Assembly (NCBI GenBank): GCA_038215555.1
Contig: JBBQQT010000002.1
Location: 1 to 58,457, forward strand
Direction of reading: 5' to 3'
Source: PFJX01 sp038215555
Lineage (GTDB): Bacteria > Pseudomonadota > Gammaproteobacteria > Burkholderiales > Thiobacillaceae
Length of the DNA: 58,457 nucleotides
Shown here piece by piece: positions 18,259-26,375 of this stretch (position 1 is the stretch's first letter; every line of letters starts with the position of its first letter). The translations under genes were made by a program, and so were the position numbers. The notes beneath the pieces were generated by a model. The model made no database searches, was not told where the DNA came from, and was given only the letters and a program-made list of their open reading frames with translations.

Positions 18259-18864
18259 TTGCTCGCTCTCATTCAAGCCGCCGGCTGGCCGATCTGGCCC
18301 CTGATCATCGCCTCAGTGCTGGCGCTGGCCATCATTTTCGAGCGCGTTTACAGCTTGCGCCGCACGATTGTGGTTCCGACCAGTCTGCTCGACCAGGTGT
18401 TGAGCAATCTGCGCCAGCACGGGCCGAATCCTGATCTGCTGCGGGCGCTGTCTGAAGGTTCGCCATTGGGGCGGGTGTTGGTTGCCGGTATCCGGAATGT
18501 TGGCAATAGCCGCGATCTGATGAAAGAGTCGCTGGAAGAAGCCGGCCGGGCGGTAGCGCATGATCTGGAACGTTACCTGATGACTTTGGGCACGATAGCT
18601 TCGGTGGCGCCGTTGATGGGTTTGCTCGGTACGGTGGTGGGCATGGTGGAGATTTTCGGCTCGCAGTCGCCTACTGGCGGCAACCCGGCGGCATTGGCGC
18701 ATGGCATCTCGGTGGCTTTGTACAACACCGCATTCGGTTTGATCGTGGCCATTCCAAGCATGATTTTTTATCGTTTCTTTCGCGGTCGGGTGGACGCTTT
18801 CCTGGTGGAAATGGAACAACAGGCGGTGCGTCTGGTTGACATGATCCACAGTGAACGGAAGTAA
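18259..18864 (+). CDS. exbB: MotA/TolQ/ExbB proton channel protein
   Basis: A 201-residue inner-membrane protein that with ExbD uses the proton gradient to energise TonB- or Tol-type outer-membrane work. There is a first membrane helix at about residues 8-28. A conserved block (LGTIASVAPLMGLLGTVVGMVEIF) spans a second helix, and a third lies around GISVALYNTAFGLIVAIPSMIFYRFF. I take the TTG at 18259 as the start because AAGGA lies 8 bases before it and the protein begins as the family does. exbD follows after 6 bases. The exbB-exbD-lpxK order is a familiar betaproteobacterial arrangement. Confidence 0.9.
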   Translation: MLALIQAAGWPIWPLIIASVLALAIIFERVYSLRRTIVVPTSLLDQVLSNLRQHGPNPDLLRALSEGSPLGRVLVAGIRNVGNSRDLMKESLEEAGRAVAHDLERYLMTLGTIASVAPLMGLLGTVVGMVEIFGSQSPTGGNPAALAHGISVALYNTAFGLIVAIPSMIFYRFFRGRVDAFLVEMEQQAVRLVDMIHSERK

Positions 18865-18870
18865 ATCAGC

Positions 18871-19293
18871 ATGCAATTTCGTCGCAGCCGGCGCGATGAA
18901 CCGGAAATCAATCTGATTCCTTTGATCGACGTGCTGTTGGTGGTGCTGATTTTTTTGATGGTCACCACGACCTACGCCCGTTTTTCAGAATTGCAGATCA
19001 ATTTGCCCGAAGCCAAGGGCGATAGCGCGAAAGAAGCCCCGCTTCAGATCAATGTGGGTGTCGATCAACATGGCGCCTATTCAATCAATGATGCCGCGGC
19101 GGCAGGTGCTTCGGTCGATCTGTTGGTCGAAGCATTGCAGGCGGCGGCGGGCGGCGAGAAAGATCCGGTCGTGGTGATTTCAGCGGATGCCCAGACCACC
19201 CACCAGGCGGTCATTCGGGTCATGGATGCGGCGCGGCGAGCGGGTTATCCAAGGGTGACCTTTGTGACGCAGAGCACTGATGGCGGCAATTAG
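18871..19293 (+). CDS. exbD: ExbD/TolR family biopolymer transport protein
   Basis: A 140-residue protein with one membrane helix. RRDEPEINLIPLIDVLLVVLIFLMVTTTYA (residues 7-36) contains the conserved Asp of the proton path inside the helix. The periplasmic part (EAKGDSAKEAPLQINVGVDQHGAYSIND, then DAQTTHQAVIRVMDAARRAGYPRVTFVTQ) is a normal ExbD domain. It stops 55 bases before the MITE-like element that separates it from lpxK. Confidence 0.93.
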   Translation: MQFRRSRRDEPEINLIPLIDVLLVVLIFLMVTTTYARFSELQINLPEAKGDSAKEAPLQINVGVDQHGAYSINDAAAAGASVDLLVEALQAAAGGEKDPVVVISADAQTTHQAVIRVMDAARRAGYPRVTFVTQSTDGGN

Positions 19294-19348
19294 GCGTCCG
19301 TTTTTTTCATGACATTTTCATGATGTCCCGTCGCAAGACGCCTCCTTT

Positions 19349-19511
19349 AGGGGCTGTCCGTGAATAATCTGGATAGTTATCGGTGTCCTGGTGGGATGCG
19401 ATGCAAGGCGCCGGCTGCGCAGCATGGTCATTCCCTGCAAGCGGCCGGCAACGTGGCAGCGCGACCACCAGTGCAGTCCAGAATGTCCAGGTTATTCAGG
19501 GACAGCCCCTT
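19349..19511. mobile_element. MITE-like element with about 25-bp terminal inverted repeats
   Basis: The arm at 19349-19373, beginning AGGGGCTGTCC, is mirrored by the arm at 19486-19510, ending GGACAGCCCCT, with 23 of 25 paired positions. Inside is a second, shorter inverted pair (CTGGTGG near 19387 and CCACCAG near 19475). The element is about 160 bp with no gene of its own and no clear target duplication. It lies between exbD and lpxK, and one of its frames is open straight into lpxK. Confidence 0.75.
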
Positions 19512-19532
19512 GGTTCGATCTTCGAGCCCGCT

Positions 19533-20603
19533 TTGATCGACGCGTTGCTGCGCTGCTGGTATGGGCGCTGTCCAGTCTGGTTTGTTCCGATACATCTGCT
19601 GCTTGCGCTGCCGTCGAGCCTGGCTTTCGGGGCGTTGGTCAGGCTGCGGCGACGACTGTTTCAATCCGGTTGGCTGCGGGTCGAGCATTTGCCCGTGCCC
19701 GTGATCGTGGTGGGCAATCTGACTGTCGGCGGTTCCGGCAAGACGCCGCTGACCTTGGCCCTGGTACGTTGGTTGCGGCAGGCTGGTTATTCGCCGGCTA
19801 TTGTCAGCCGAGGCTATGGCGGCAGCGCAAAAACGCCGATGCCTGTGTTGCCGGATAGCGATCCGGCGACGGTGGGCGATGAGCCGGTTTTGCTGGCGCG
19901 GCGAGCCGGATGCCCGCTCTGGATCGGGCGAAGACGGCCTGATGCGGCGCGACAACTGCTGGCTTTCCATCCGGAAGTGGATGTGTTGATTGCCGATGAT
20001 GGCCTGCAACATCTCGCCCTCGGCCGCGACATTGAACTGGTCGTCGTCGATGCGGTGCGCGGTTTCGGCAATCGCCATTTGCTGCCTGCCGGCCCGCTGC
20101 GAGAACCTTTGTCGCGTCTGAGCGAGGTGGATGCAGTGGTGGTCAATGGCGTCCAGACACTGTCTTTGCCGGCTGGCTGCCCACGTTTTTTGATGCAGAT
20201 TGCTGGCGTGTGCTTTGTCAATCTGGCTGATCCGAAGCGTTGGATTGCGGCAGCCGATTTCCCGGCTGAGTTTGCCGATCTGTTCGCTGCCAGCCCGCCG
20301 AATGCGATTGCCGGCATCGGCCACCCGGAGCGCTTCTTCAATCAACTCGCGGCGCTCGGGATCAACGCGACGACGCAGGCCTTTCCCGATCACCATGTGT
20401 ATGTCGAGTCCGACCTGCCGGCTGGCACTGTTTTGATGACGGAGAAGGATGCCGTCAAATGCGCCAGCATCGGCAATCGACTGGGACGCCAGGATCTCTG
20501 GTTTCTTGCGGTTGACGCCGATGTCGATGCCGGATTAAAAACCTTGATCATTGATCATCTGAACCCACGAAAGAGAGACTCAAATGGACCCGAAATTGCT
20601 TGA
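19533..20603 (+). CDS. lpxK: Tetraacyldisaccharide 4'-kinase
   Basis: An inner-membrane kinase that phosphorylates the lipid A precursor at the 4' position. PVPVIVVGNLTVGGSGKTPLTLALV is the LpxK Walker A, VSRGYGG and GDEPVLLARR follow, and DVLIADDGLQHLALGRDIELVVVDA is the catalytic Asp block. GIGHPERFF and TEKDAVKC are near the end. The start is uncertain. The TTG at 19533 gives 356 residues and begins where the family begins (LIDALLRCWYG). The frame, however, is open through the MITE-like element, with an ATG at 19401 and a GTG at 19383 inside it. No good ribosome site precedes 19533. The native start may have been replaced by the insertion. Confidence 0.88.
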   Translation: MIDALLRCWYGRCPVWFVPIHLLLALPSSLAFGALVRLRRRLFQSGWLRVEHLPVPVIVVGNLTVGGSGKTPLTLALVRWLRQAGYSPAIVSRGYGGSAKTPMPVLPDSDPATVGDEPVLLARRAGCPLWIGRRRPDAARQLLAFHPEVDVLIADDGLQHLALGRDIELVVVDAVRGFGNRHLLPAGPLREPLSRLSEVDAVVVNGVQTLSLPAGCPRFLMQIAGVCFVNLADPKRWIAAADFPAEFADLFAASPPNAIAGIGHPERFFNQLAALGINATTQAFPDHHVYVESDLPAGTVLMTEKDAVKCASIGNRLGRQDLWFLAVDADVDAGLKTLIIDHLNPRKRDSNGPEIA

Positions 20604-20766
20604 AATCCTGGTTTGCCCGCTGTGCAAAGGCCCTCTGGTACATCACCGGGAGGCGCATGAATTGATCTGCAAGGCGGATCGTCTCGCGTTCCCGATCCGC
20701 GATGGCATTCCGGTCATGCTGGTCGATGAGGCGCGACGCCTTGAGGAAACCGAAGAAGTGGCCTGA
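20584..20766 (+). CDS. Trm112 family protein (YcaR-like)
   Basis: A 60-residue protein reading MDPKLLEILVCPLCKGPLVH, then LICKADRLAFPIRDGIPVML, the complete Trm112/YcaR pattern. It has the two N-terminal cysteines of a zinc-ribbon remnant. In bacteria it usually lies between lpxK and kdsB. Here it overlaps the lpxK end by 20 bases, but kdsB is absent and fliJ follows. Confidence 0.93.
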   Translation: MDPKLLEILVCPLCKGPLVHHREAHELICKADRLAFPIRDGIPVMLVDEARRLEETEEVA

Positions 20767-20791
20767 CCGGTCAGCCGAAAGGTCAGCTGAA

Positions 20792-21244
20792 GTGGCCGCT
20801 GCATTCCCGTTGCAGGCTTTGCTGGAGCATTCGCGGCATCGGATGGAAGTGGCGGAGCGACTGTTGCGTGCGTTGAAGCGGAAAGAAGATTTGGCGCAAC
20901 AGCGTCTGCAAGAGTTGCATGGCTTCAAGTCGGAATATCAGGCACGCCTGTCCGGCGATCGCGCGGTAGTGATGGACATCATTCTGCTGCGTGATTTTTA
21001 TGTCTTCCTGTCCAAGCTGGATAACGCCATCGCGCACCAGAATGGTGAAGTGACGAATGCGCAGACGCATTGGAAAGTCGCGCATGACAACTGGTTGGCG
21101 CTGCGGCAGAAGGTCAAAGCATTCGAAACATTGGCGGATCGACACGTCAAACAGGAAATTCAGAAACAGGAGAAGCGGGAGCAGCGTTTAACGGACGAAA
21201 CCGCGCTTCGCAAGCATGCGAATCGGGATGAAGGGTCGTACTGA
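20792..21244 (+). CDS. fliJ: Flagellar export chaperone FliJ
   Basis: A 150-residue, almost wholly helical coiled-coil protein that works with the FliI ATPase at the flagellar export gate. The pattern FPLQALLEHSRHRMEVAERLLRAL, the middle RDFYVFLSKLDNAI and the C-terminal KAFETLADRHVKQEIQKQEKREQ match FliJ in length and charge. The GTG at 20792 was chosen because GAAAGGT lies 8 bases before it and it gives the normal length; the frame is open earlier. Its usual upstream partner fliI is not next to it. Confidence 0.85.
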   Translation: MAAAFPLQALLEHSRHRMEVAERLLRALKRKEDLAQQRLQELHGFKSEYQARLSGDRAVVMDIILLRDFYVFLSKLDNAIAHQNGEVTNAQTHWKVAHDNWLALRQKVKAFETLADRHVKQEIQKQEKREQRLTDETALRKHANRDEGSY

Positions 21245-21334
21245 TTCTGCGGGAGTGGGTGGTTTCTGATCGATTTTTGAACGTTCCGGCACGCCATTTG
21301 CTTTATCTCCGTCCAGACGGAATGGAGAAGTCTC

Positions 21335-22627
21335 ATGGCGAATATTCAAGCGGCAATGCCGGCAAAGTTTTTGCAAATTGCCGGCGAGAACAAATTGATC
21401 GCAACAGGGGGGGGGGCGGAAAAAGTTGGCACAACGGGGAGCCTCCAACTGACCTCGTTTTTCGGAGTTCTGAAATCTCAGTTGTCCAAATCGGATGCGT
21501 TGCCGGAAGGTTTGACGGGGATTCGATCCGATATGTCGACCAAACTTCAGTCAGTGCTTCCGTCCGAGTCTTCGTTCGAGGCGATGCTGGAGGGGGCGAC
21601 CGAAGCAAGTGCAACAAAGAAGCTGTTGGCTGATTTGAATGATGATGTCGGCACATCGGAAGCAGTCGCGCCGGTGACAACAGCTGCCGCCGCTTCTGTT
21701 CTTGCTGTGTCGGCAAACATGGCTTCGCCAAAGGCGGAAGCTGTGCTGCCAAAAGAAACAGAATCGGAAGCAAGCGCGGCGGAACAGAGTGAAATTGCCA
21801 GTTTGACCTCGGTTGCCGGCGCCAAGCCAGAAGCCTTAATCAAGGCCAATGAGGCGGCAATTGCTGCCGTCACCGGGCAAGGCTTGCCGCAAAGCAGATC
21901 ATCTGCCAAGTCTTTGGACTCAAAATCTATCTTGAATGCGCCAGGTCTCCAATCCAGGCGTGATGAGGCGGTTTCCGGCGACGCTACATCGGCATTCGGC
22001 ATGCGCGTGGATACAAGCACGACCGCCTCCGCCACCAGCCTTAACGGCAGCAGTGCTGCGACCAGTACCTCCGCGGCGGCTTCCCTGACAGCCACAACAA
22101 CGTCAATCGCCACACCAACCGTCGCAACATCAAACAATCCGATTGCGCTGGCGCATCCCTTCGATCAGGCATTAAGGCAGGCTGAAACCAGGATTAATGC
22201 GGCTATTGAAACTTCGGTAAGGAGTCCGGCATTTCCGGCGGAACTGGGGGACAAGGTGGTTTGGCTGGCTTCCAGGCAGGGGCAATTTGCCGAGCTTTCA
22301 CTCAACCCGCCGCAAATGGGCGCGCTCGAGGTTCGCTTGAACCTGAGCGGAACTGGCGATGCCAGTGCGCAGTTTTTCTCTCCCAACCCGATCGTGCGCG
22401 AGGCGATCGATGCGGCCTTGCCGAGGTTGCGCGAGATGCTGGCGCAAGCCGGAATCAATCTGGGGGAGGCGGAGGTGCGTGAGCACGCTTTTGGACGTCG
22501 TGAACAATCCGACATGCGCGACCAGAACACTGCGCAAGAGGCCGAAATCCCGCTACATCAGTCCGTTATGGCTGGCATCGGCGGGGCTCGTTCGGCTGGC
22601 GTGGGCTTGGTCGATCTCTATATTTAA
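21335..22627 (+). CDS. fliK: Flagellar hook-length control protein FliK
   Basis: A 430-residue secreted ruler of hook length. It has a long low-complexity Ala/Ser/Thr-rich middle (about residues 90-270). The C-terminal domain is compact (about 300-390) with the signature LSLNPPQMGALEVRLNLSG followed by FFSPNPIVREAIDAALPRLREMLAQAGINL, which triggers the export switch. It starts at the ATG at 21335. A run of ten G bases at 21407-21416, codons 25-28, lies in the signal region, and a one-base change there would cut the protein short. A terminator-like hairpin follows. Confidence 0.9.
   Translation: MANIQAAMPAKFLQIAGENKLIATGGGAEKVGTTGSLQLTSFFGVLKSQLSKSDALPEGLTGIRSDMSTKLQSVLPSESSFEAMLEGATEASATKKLLADLNDDVGTSEAVAPVTTAAAASVLAVSANMASPKAEAVLPKETESEASAAEQSEIASLTSVAGAKPEALIKANEAAIAAVTGQGLPQSRSSAKSLDSKSILNAPGLQSRRDEAVSGDATSAFGMRVDTSTTASATSLNGSSAATSTSAAASLTATTTSIATPTVATSNNPIALAHPFDQALRQAETRINAAIETSVRSPAFPAELGDKVVWLASRQGQFAELSLNPPQMGALEVRLNLSGTGDASAQFFSPNPIVREAIDAALPRLREMLAQAGINLGEAEVREHAFGRREQSDMRDQNTAQEAEIPLHQSVMAGIGGARSAGVGLVDLYI
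21407..21416 (+). repeat. G10 homopolymer inside fliK
   Basis: Ten consecutive G bases within the first 30 codons of fliK, currently in the open phase (GCA ACA GGG GGG GGG GCG). Tracts of this length are prone to slippage and are classic phase-variation elements, though also to read-length error. Confidence 0.9.
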
Positions 22628-22652
22628 TCCCCTGTTTACAGGCTAATTCAAA

Positions 22653-22682
22653 AAACCCATGCCATAGGCAGGGCGTGGGTTT
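22653..22682 (+). terminator. Hairpin terminator after fliK
   Basis: AAACCCATGCC, eight-base loop, GGCGTGGGTTT: an 11-bp stem with one G-T wobble, followed by GTTTG. It lies 26 bases after the fliK stop and 100 bases before fliL, so it may attenuate transcription between the two halves of the fli cluster. Confidence 0.65.
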
Positions 22683-22783
22683 GTTTGCCTGCTTGTCATC
22701 TCATAATAAAGAACATAAGCTTCTTCAAGGAACGTTCTGTTTTTGTTTGATATTTCAACAAGACAATTTCATTTGAGGGCGAG

Positions 22784-23308
22784 ATGGCTAAAGAGGAACC
22801 GGCAGCGGAAGTTGTGGCGCCAAAGAAAAAGGGCAAGATGCTCATCATTCTGGCAGTTGTCGGGGTGTTGGTGATTGGCGGCGGGGTTGGGGCCTATCTG
22901 CTGCTTTCCAAGCCGGCTGCCGAGAAGACGGCGGCGCATGGCGATGAAGCCGGGGGCGAAGAAGCTGCCGAGGAAGAGGGGGGTGAGGGTAATGCGCATG
23001 CGCCTATCTACGTCAAGCTTGAAGCGTTCACGGTCAATCTGGCCGATCAAGAAAGCTATCTGCAAACCGAAATACAACTGTTGGTTGCAGATGCCACGCT
23101 GGGCGAGAAGATGAATGCCCGTTTGCCGGAAGTGCGAGATGCGATGATTCGACTGTTGTCCAGCAAAACTGCGGAGGAACTGTCGCAGCAGGAAGGCAAG
23201 GACAAGCTGGCGAGTGAAGTTCAGAAGCAAATCAATGACGTGTTGGGTATCAAGGGCAAACTCAAGGGGGTGAAGAAAGTGCTGTTCGGAGCCTTCATCA
23301 TTCAGTAA
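22784..23308 (+). CDS. fliL: Flagellar basal body protein FliL
   Basis: A 174-residue single-pass inner-membrane protein that surrounds the stator. It has a lysine-rich cytoplasmic start, one membrane helix (residues about 23-43, MLIILAVVGVLVIGGGVGAYLLL), an acidic linker, and the periplasmic FliL domain (IYVKLEAFTVNLADQESYLQTEIQLLV, then LPEVRDAMIRLLSSKTAEEL). The ATG at 22784 follows a GAGGGCGAG stretch. It opens the fliL-fliR run. Confidence 0.93.
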   Translation: MAKEEPAAEVVAPKKKGKMLIILAVVGVLVIGGGVGAYLLLSKPAAEKTAAHGDEAGGEEAAEEEGGEGNAHAPIYVKLEAFTVNLADQESYLQTEIQLLVADATLGEKMNARLPEVRDAMIRLLSSKTAEELSQQEGKDKLASEVQKQINDVLGIKGKLKGVKKVLFGAFIIQ

Positions 23309-23322
23309 CCGACGGGAGCCAC

Positions 23323-24321
23323 GTGGCGGACGACATTCTTTCCCAGGAAGAAGTTGACGCACTCCTGCGCGGGGTCACCGGCGAGTCCGAGGAAGCTGCA
23401 GCAGAAGAGGGTGTTGGGGGAGTTCGCGCCTACGATATTGGCCGTCAGGAACGTATCGTGCGTGGGCGGATGCCCACGTTGGAAATCATCAACGAGCGCT
23501 TCGCGCGCAATTTCCGAATCGGCTTGTTCAACTTGATGCGGCGTACCGCCGAGATTTCGGTGGCGCCGGTCACAGTCATCAAGTACAGCGAATTTGTGCG
23601 GAATCTGGTAGTGCCGACCAATCTGAACATGGTTCACATCCATCCGCTGCGTGGTACTGCGTTATTCGTGTTTGATCCAAATCTGGTGTTTCTGGTGGTG
23701 GATAACCTGTTTGGCGGCGACGGTCGCCAGCATATGCGGGTCGAAGGGCGCGATTTCACGCCGACCGAGCAACGCATCATCAAGAAAATCCTCGAAGCGG
23801 TATTCGAGGAAATGAGCAAGGCGTGGGAAAGCATTTATCACGTCGAGTTCGAATTCATTCGCTCTGAAATGAATACCCAATTCGCAAATATTGCGACACC
23901 GACCGAAGTCGTGGTGGTCAGCACTTTCAATATCGAGCTTGGCGCCGGCGGCGGCGATTTTCACGTCTGCATTCCCTACAGTATGATCGAGCCCATTCGC
24001 GATCAGCTCACCAGTTCCATGCAGGCTGATCGTGCCGAAGCGGACGAGCGATGGGTGACTCAAATGTCATTGCAAGTGCAGGACGCAGAAGTCGAATTGG
24101 TGGCGAACCTGGGTCAGGCGCCAGTGACTTTGCGTCAGATTGTCGATCTCAAGGTGGGTGATGTGATTTCCCTGGATGTACCTGAAGCCGTGATTGCCCA
24201 AGTGGATGGCGTGCCGCTGTTCCAATGCCACTATGGGCAGAAGAACGGCCAGTTGGCGCTCAAGGTGGATCGGATTCTGCAGGAACAGGATCGTATTTCC
24301 TGCGCGGGAGGCAAGCGATGA
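23323..24321 (+). CDS. fliM: Flagellar motor switch protein FliM
   Basis: A 332-residue C-ring protein that binds CheY-P and sets rotation direction. The N-terminal DDILSQEEVDALLRGV is the CheY-binding peptide. The middle domain contains RTAEISVAPVTVIKYSEFVRNLVVPTNLNM and the LVDNLFGG region, and the SpoA domain is at the C-terminus. It uses a GTG start at 23323 with GGGAG in front. It overlaps fliN by 4 bases (ATGA). Confidence 0.95.
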   Translation: MADDILSQEEVDALLRGVTGESEEAAAEEGVGGVRAYDIGRQERIVRGRMPTLEIINERFARNFRIGLFNLMRRTAEISVAPVTVIKYSEFVRNLVVPTNLNMVHIHPLRGTALFVFDPNLVFLVVDNLFGGDGRQHMRVEGRDFTPTEQRIIKKILEAVFEEMSKAWESIYHVEFEFIRSEMNTQFANIATPTEVVVVSTFNIELGAGGGDFHVCIPYSMIEPIRDQLTSSMQADRAEADERWVTQMSLQVQDAEVELVANLGQAPVTLRQIVDLKVGDVISLDVPEAVIAQVDGVPLFQCHYGQKNGQLALKVDRILQEQDRISCAGGKR

Positions 24322-24854
24322 GCGAAGACGCGGAACAGAAGGAAGAGGATATTTCCGCTGACGACTGGGCCGCTGCTCTGGCCGAGCAGGAGACCGCCGC
24401 ACCGGCTGAATCCGGTGCTGACGACGATTGGGGCGCCGCGCTCGCCGAGCAGGACGCTGCGGATAAGGTGCTTGCCGCGAGTGCAGCACCTGCAGCCGCC
24501 GCATCCACGTCCAAATCGGCCAGCACCGAGACGGAAACTCGCGCCGCGCAGATTTTCCAGAATCTCAGCGCCGACCAAGTCCAGCCCCCGGCAAAGAATC
24601 TTGACCTGATCCTCGATATTCCGGTTCAACTCAATGTCGAACTCGGACGCACCAAGATCGCCATACGCAACCTGTTGCAGTTGGCGCAAGGCTCAGTGGT
24701 CGAGCTGGATGGACTCGCAGGCCAGCCGATGGATGTACTGGTCAACGGTTGCCTGATTGCTCAGGGCGAAGTGGTCGTCGTGAACGATAAATTCGGCATT
24801 CGTCTGACCGATATCATCAGCCCGGCTGAACGTCTGCATCGGTTGAATCGATAG
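24318..24854 (+). CDS. fliN: Flagellar motor switch protein FliN
   Basis: A 178-residue C-ring subunit. A long acidic and alanine-rich N-terminal extension (about residues 1-95, containing two copies of a DDWxAALAEQ motif) precedes the conserved SpoA domain (LDLILDIPVQLNVELGRTKIAIRNLLQLAQGSVVELDGLAGQPMDVLVNG). The start is the ATG at 24318, overlapping the fliM stop, although the frame is open from 24225. The DDWAAAL repeat in the extension is common in longer FliN forms. Confidence 0.94.
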   Translation: MSEDAEQKEEDISADDWAAALAEQETAAPAESGADDDWGAALAEQDAADKVLAASAAPAAAASTSKSASTETETRAAQIFQNLSADQVQPPAKNLDLILDIPVQLNVELGRTKIAIRNLLQLAQGSVVELDGLAGQPMDVLVNGCLIAQGEVVVVNDKFGIRLTDIISPAERLHRLNR

Positions 24855-24864
24855 CGTTCAAACA

Positions 24865-25311
24865 ATGAATTCCCGTTCCATTTACCGCAAGGGGACTTGC
24901 GTCCTCGCTACTTTGTTTGCGTTGGCGACGGCCTCTGTTCATGCCGCAGTCGAGCCAGGTCCGGTATCGACCTCCAGCGCTTTGCTGCAAGGTTTGCTTG
25001 GATTGGGCATGGTGTTGGCCGCGTTGGCCGCCTTCTTCTGGTTTTTGCGCCGGTTTTCTCCCGGCCAGAGTGCCGCCCAAGGGGCCGTGAAGGTGGTCGG
25101 CGGCGTCATGCTGGGGCCACGTGAGCGACTGGTGGTGGTCGAAGTCGGGGAAACCTGGTTGTTGCTTGGCGTCGGTGGTGGACAGGTCAGCACTTTGCAT
25201 ACTTTGCCGCGTCCGGAAGGTTATACGCCGGCTGTACCGAATCTTCAGACCGGAGGTTTGCCTGATTTCGCCGACAAGCTGAAGGCGCTTTTGTCGAAAC
25301 GTCAGGCTTGA
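24865..25311 (+). CDS. fliO: Flagellar biosynthetic protein FliO
   Basis: A 148-residue membrane protein that helps assemble the FliP ring. It has a signal-like N-terminus ending at about VHA, one membrane helix (residues 34-56, LQGLLGLGMVLAALAAFFWFLRRF), then a cytosolic beta domain (VKVVGGVMLGPRERLVVVEVGETWLLLGV) ending in LPDFADKLKALLSK. FliO is weakly conserved, and position between fliN and fliP supports the call. Confidence 0.9.
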   Translation: MNSRSIYRKGTCVLATLFALATASVHAAVEPGPVSTSSALLQGLLGLGMVLAALAAFFWFLRRFSPGQSAAQGAVKVVGGVMLGPRERLVVVEVGETWLLLGVGGGQVSTLHTLPRPEGYTPAVPNLQTGGLPDFADKLKALLSKRQA

Positions 25312-25318
25312 GGTGGTG

Positions 25319-26062
25319 ATGAGGCTCGCATCGCGTGTCTTGCTTGGCCTCGCCATGCTGTCGCCGGCCTTGGCAATGGCAGCACCGGGAATTCCCGCTT
25401 TCTCGAGTTCGCCCGGCGCCGGCGGTGCAACCAATTACACGTTCAGCATCGAAGCGCTGCTGTTGCTCACTTCGCTGACCTTTTTGCCGGCAGCGCTGCT
25501 GATGATGACCGCGTTCACTCGCATCGTGATCGTTCTTTCGCTGTTGCGTCAGGCCATGGGTACGATGAATTCGCCACCCAACCAGGTGATCATCGGGCTA
25601 TCCCTGTTTTTGACCTTTTTCATCATGGCGCCGGTGTTCGACAAGATTTACGACTCTGCCTGGAAACCCTATTCCGATAACCAGATCAGTCTGGTGCAAG
25701 CCGCCGACCTGGGTGTGCAGCCGTTGAAATCATTCATGTTGAAGCAGACCCGGCAGGAAGACCTGGCCTTGTTCATCGGCCTGGCCAAGGTGCCGCCGCT
25801 GAATGCGCCGGAGGACACGCCGCTCAAGGTGCTGGTGCCGGCGTTCATCATCAGCGAACTGAAAACTGCATTTCAAATCGGCTTCATCGTCTTCATTCCA
25901 TTTCTGATCATCGATATGGTGGTCGCCAGCATTTTGATGTCGATGGGCATGATGATGCTGTCGCCAGTGCTGGTTTCTCTGCCCTTCAAGATCATGCTGT
26001 TTGTTCTGGCGGATGGCTGGAATCTGCTCATCGCCTCGCTGGTGCAGACTTTCCAGATATGA
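25319..26062 (+). CDS. fliP: Flagellar export apparatus protein FliP
   Basis: A 247-residue core of the type III export gate in the inner membrane. It has a cleavable signal peptide (ALAMAAPG), then four membrane helices with family blocks TAFTRIVIVLSLLRQAMGTMNSPPNQVIIGLSLFLTFFIM and LVPAFIISELKTAFQIGFIVFIPFLIIDMVVASILMSMGMMMLSP. Two GTG codons precede the ATG at 25319 by 3 and 6 bases, and either could serve. The fliO stop is 8 bases away. Confidence 0.95.
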   Translation: MRLASRVLLGLAMLSPALAMAAPGIPAFSSSPGAGGATNYTFSIEALLLLTSLTFLPAALLMMTAFTRIVIVLSLLRQAMGTMNSPPNQVIIGLSLFLTFFIMAPVFDKIYDSAWKPYSDNQISLVQAADLGVQPLKSFMLKQTRQEDLALFIGLAKVPPLNAPEDTPLKVLVPAFIISELKTAFQIGFIVFIPFLIIDMVVASILMSMGMMMLSPVLVSLPFKIMLFVLADGWNLLIASLVQTFQI

Positions 26063-26100
26063 CTGCCAACCTCTGACCGCCAAGCCGTGATTTCACTCAG

Positions 26101-26370
26101 ATGACACCCGATACCGTCGTCGCCATCATTCGCCAGGCGCTTGAAGTCGCCATGCTGGCTGCTGGGCCCATGTTGCTGGCCTCGTTGTTGACCGGGCTGT
26201 TGATCTCGGTGTTTCAGGCGGCGACGCAGATCAATGAAATGACCCTGTCGTTCATCCCGAAGATTCTGGTGATGTTCATCGTGCTGGTGGTAACCGGCCC
26301 CTGGGCGCTCCAGTTGCTGGTCGATTACATCAAGCGCCTGATCGGCAGCATCCCGACACTGATCGGCTAG
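26101..26370 (+). CDS. fliQ: Flagellar export apparatus protein FliQ
   Basis: An 89-residue protein with two membrane helices: MLAAGPMLLASLLTGLLISVFQAATQINEMTLSFIPKI and VMFIVLVVTGPWALQLLVDY. This is the standard FliQ sequence and size. It sits between fliP and fliR with which it forms the helical export gate. Confidence 0.96.
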   Translation: MTPDTVVAIIRQALEVAMLAAGPMLLASLLTGLLISVFQAATQINEMTLSFIPKILVMFIVLVVTGPWALQLLVDYIKRLIGSIPTLIG

Positions 26371-26375
26371 CACCC

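Noticed and set aside
22628..22783. Sigma-28 or sigma-54 promoter between fliK and fliL
   Set aside because: I looked for TGGCA-N-TTGC and TAAA-N15-GCCGATAA patterns and found none that fit.
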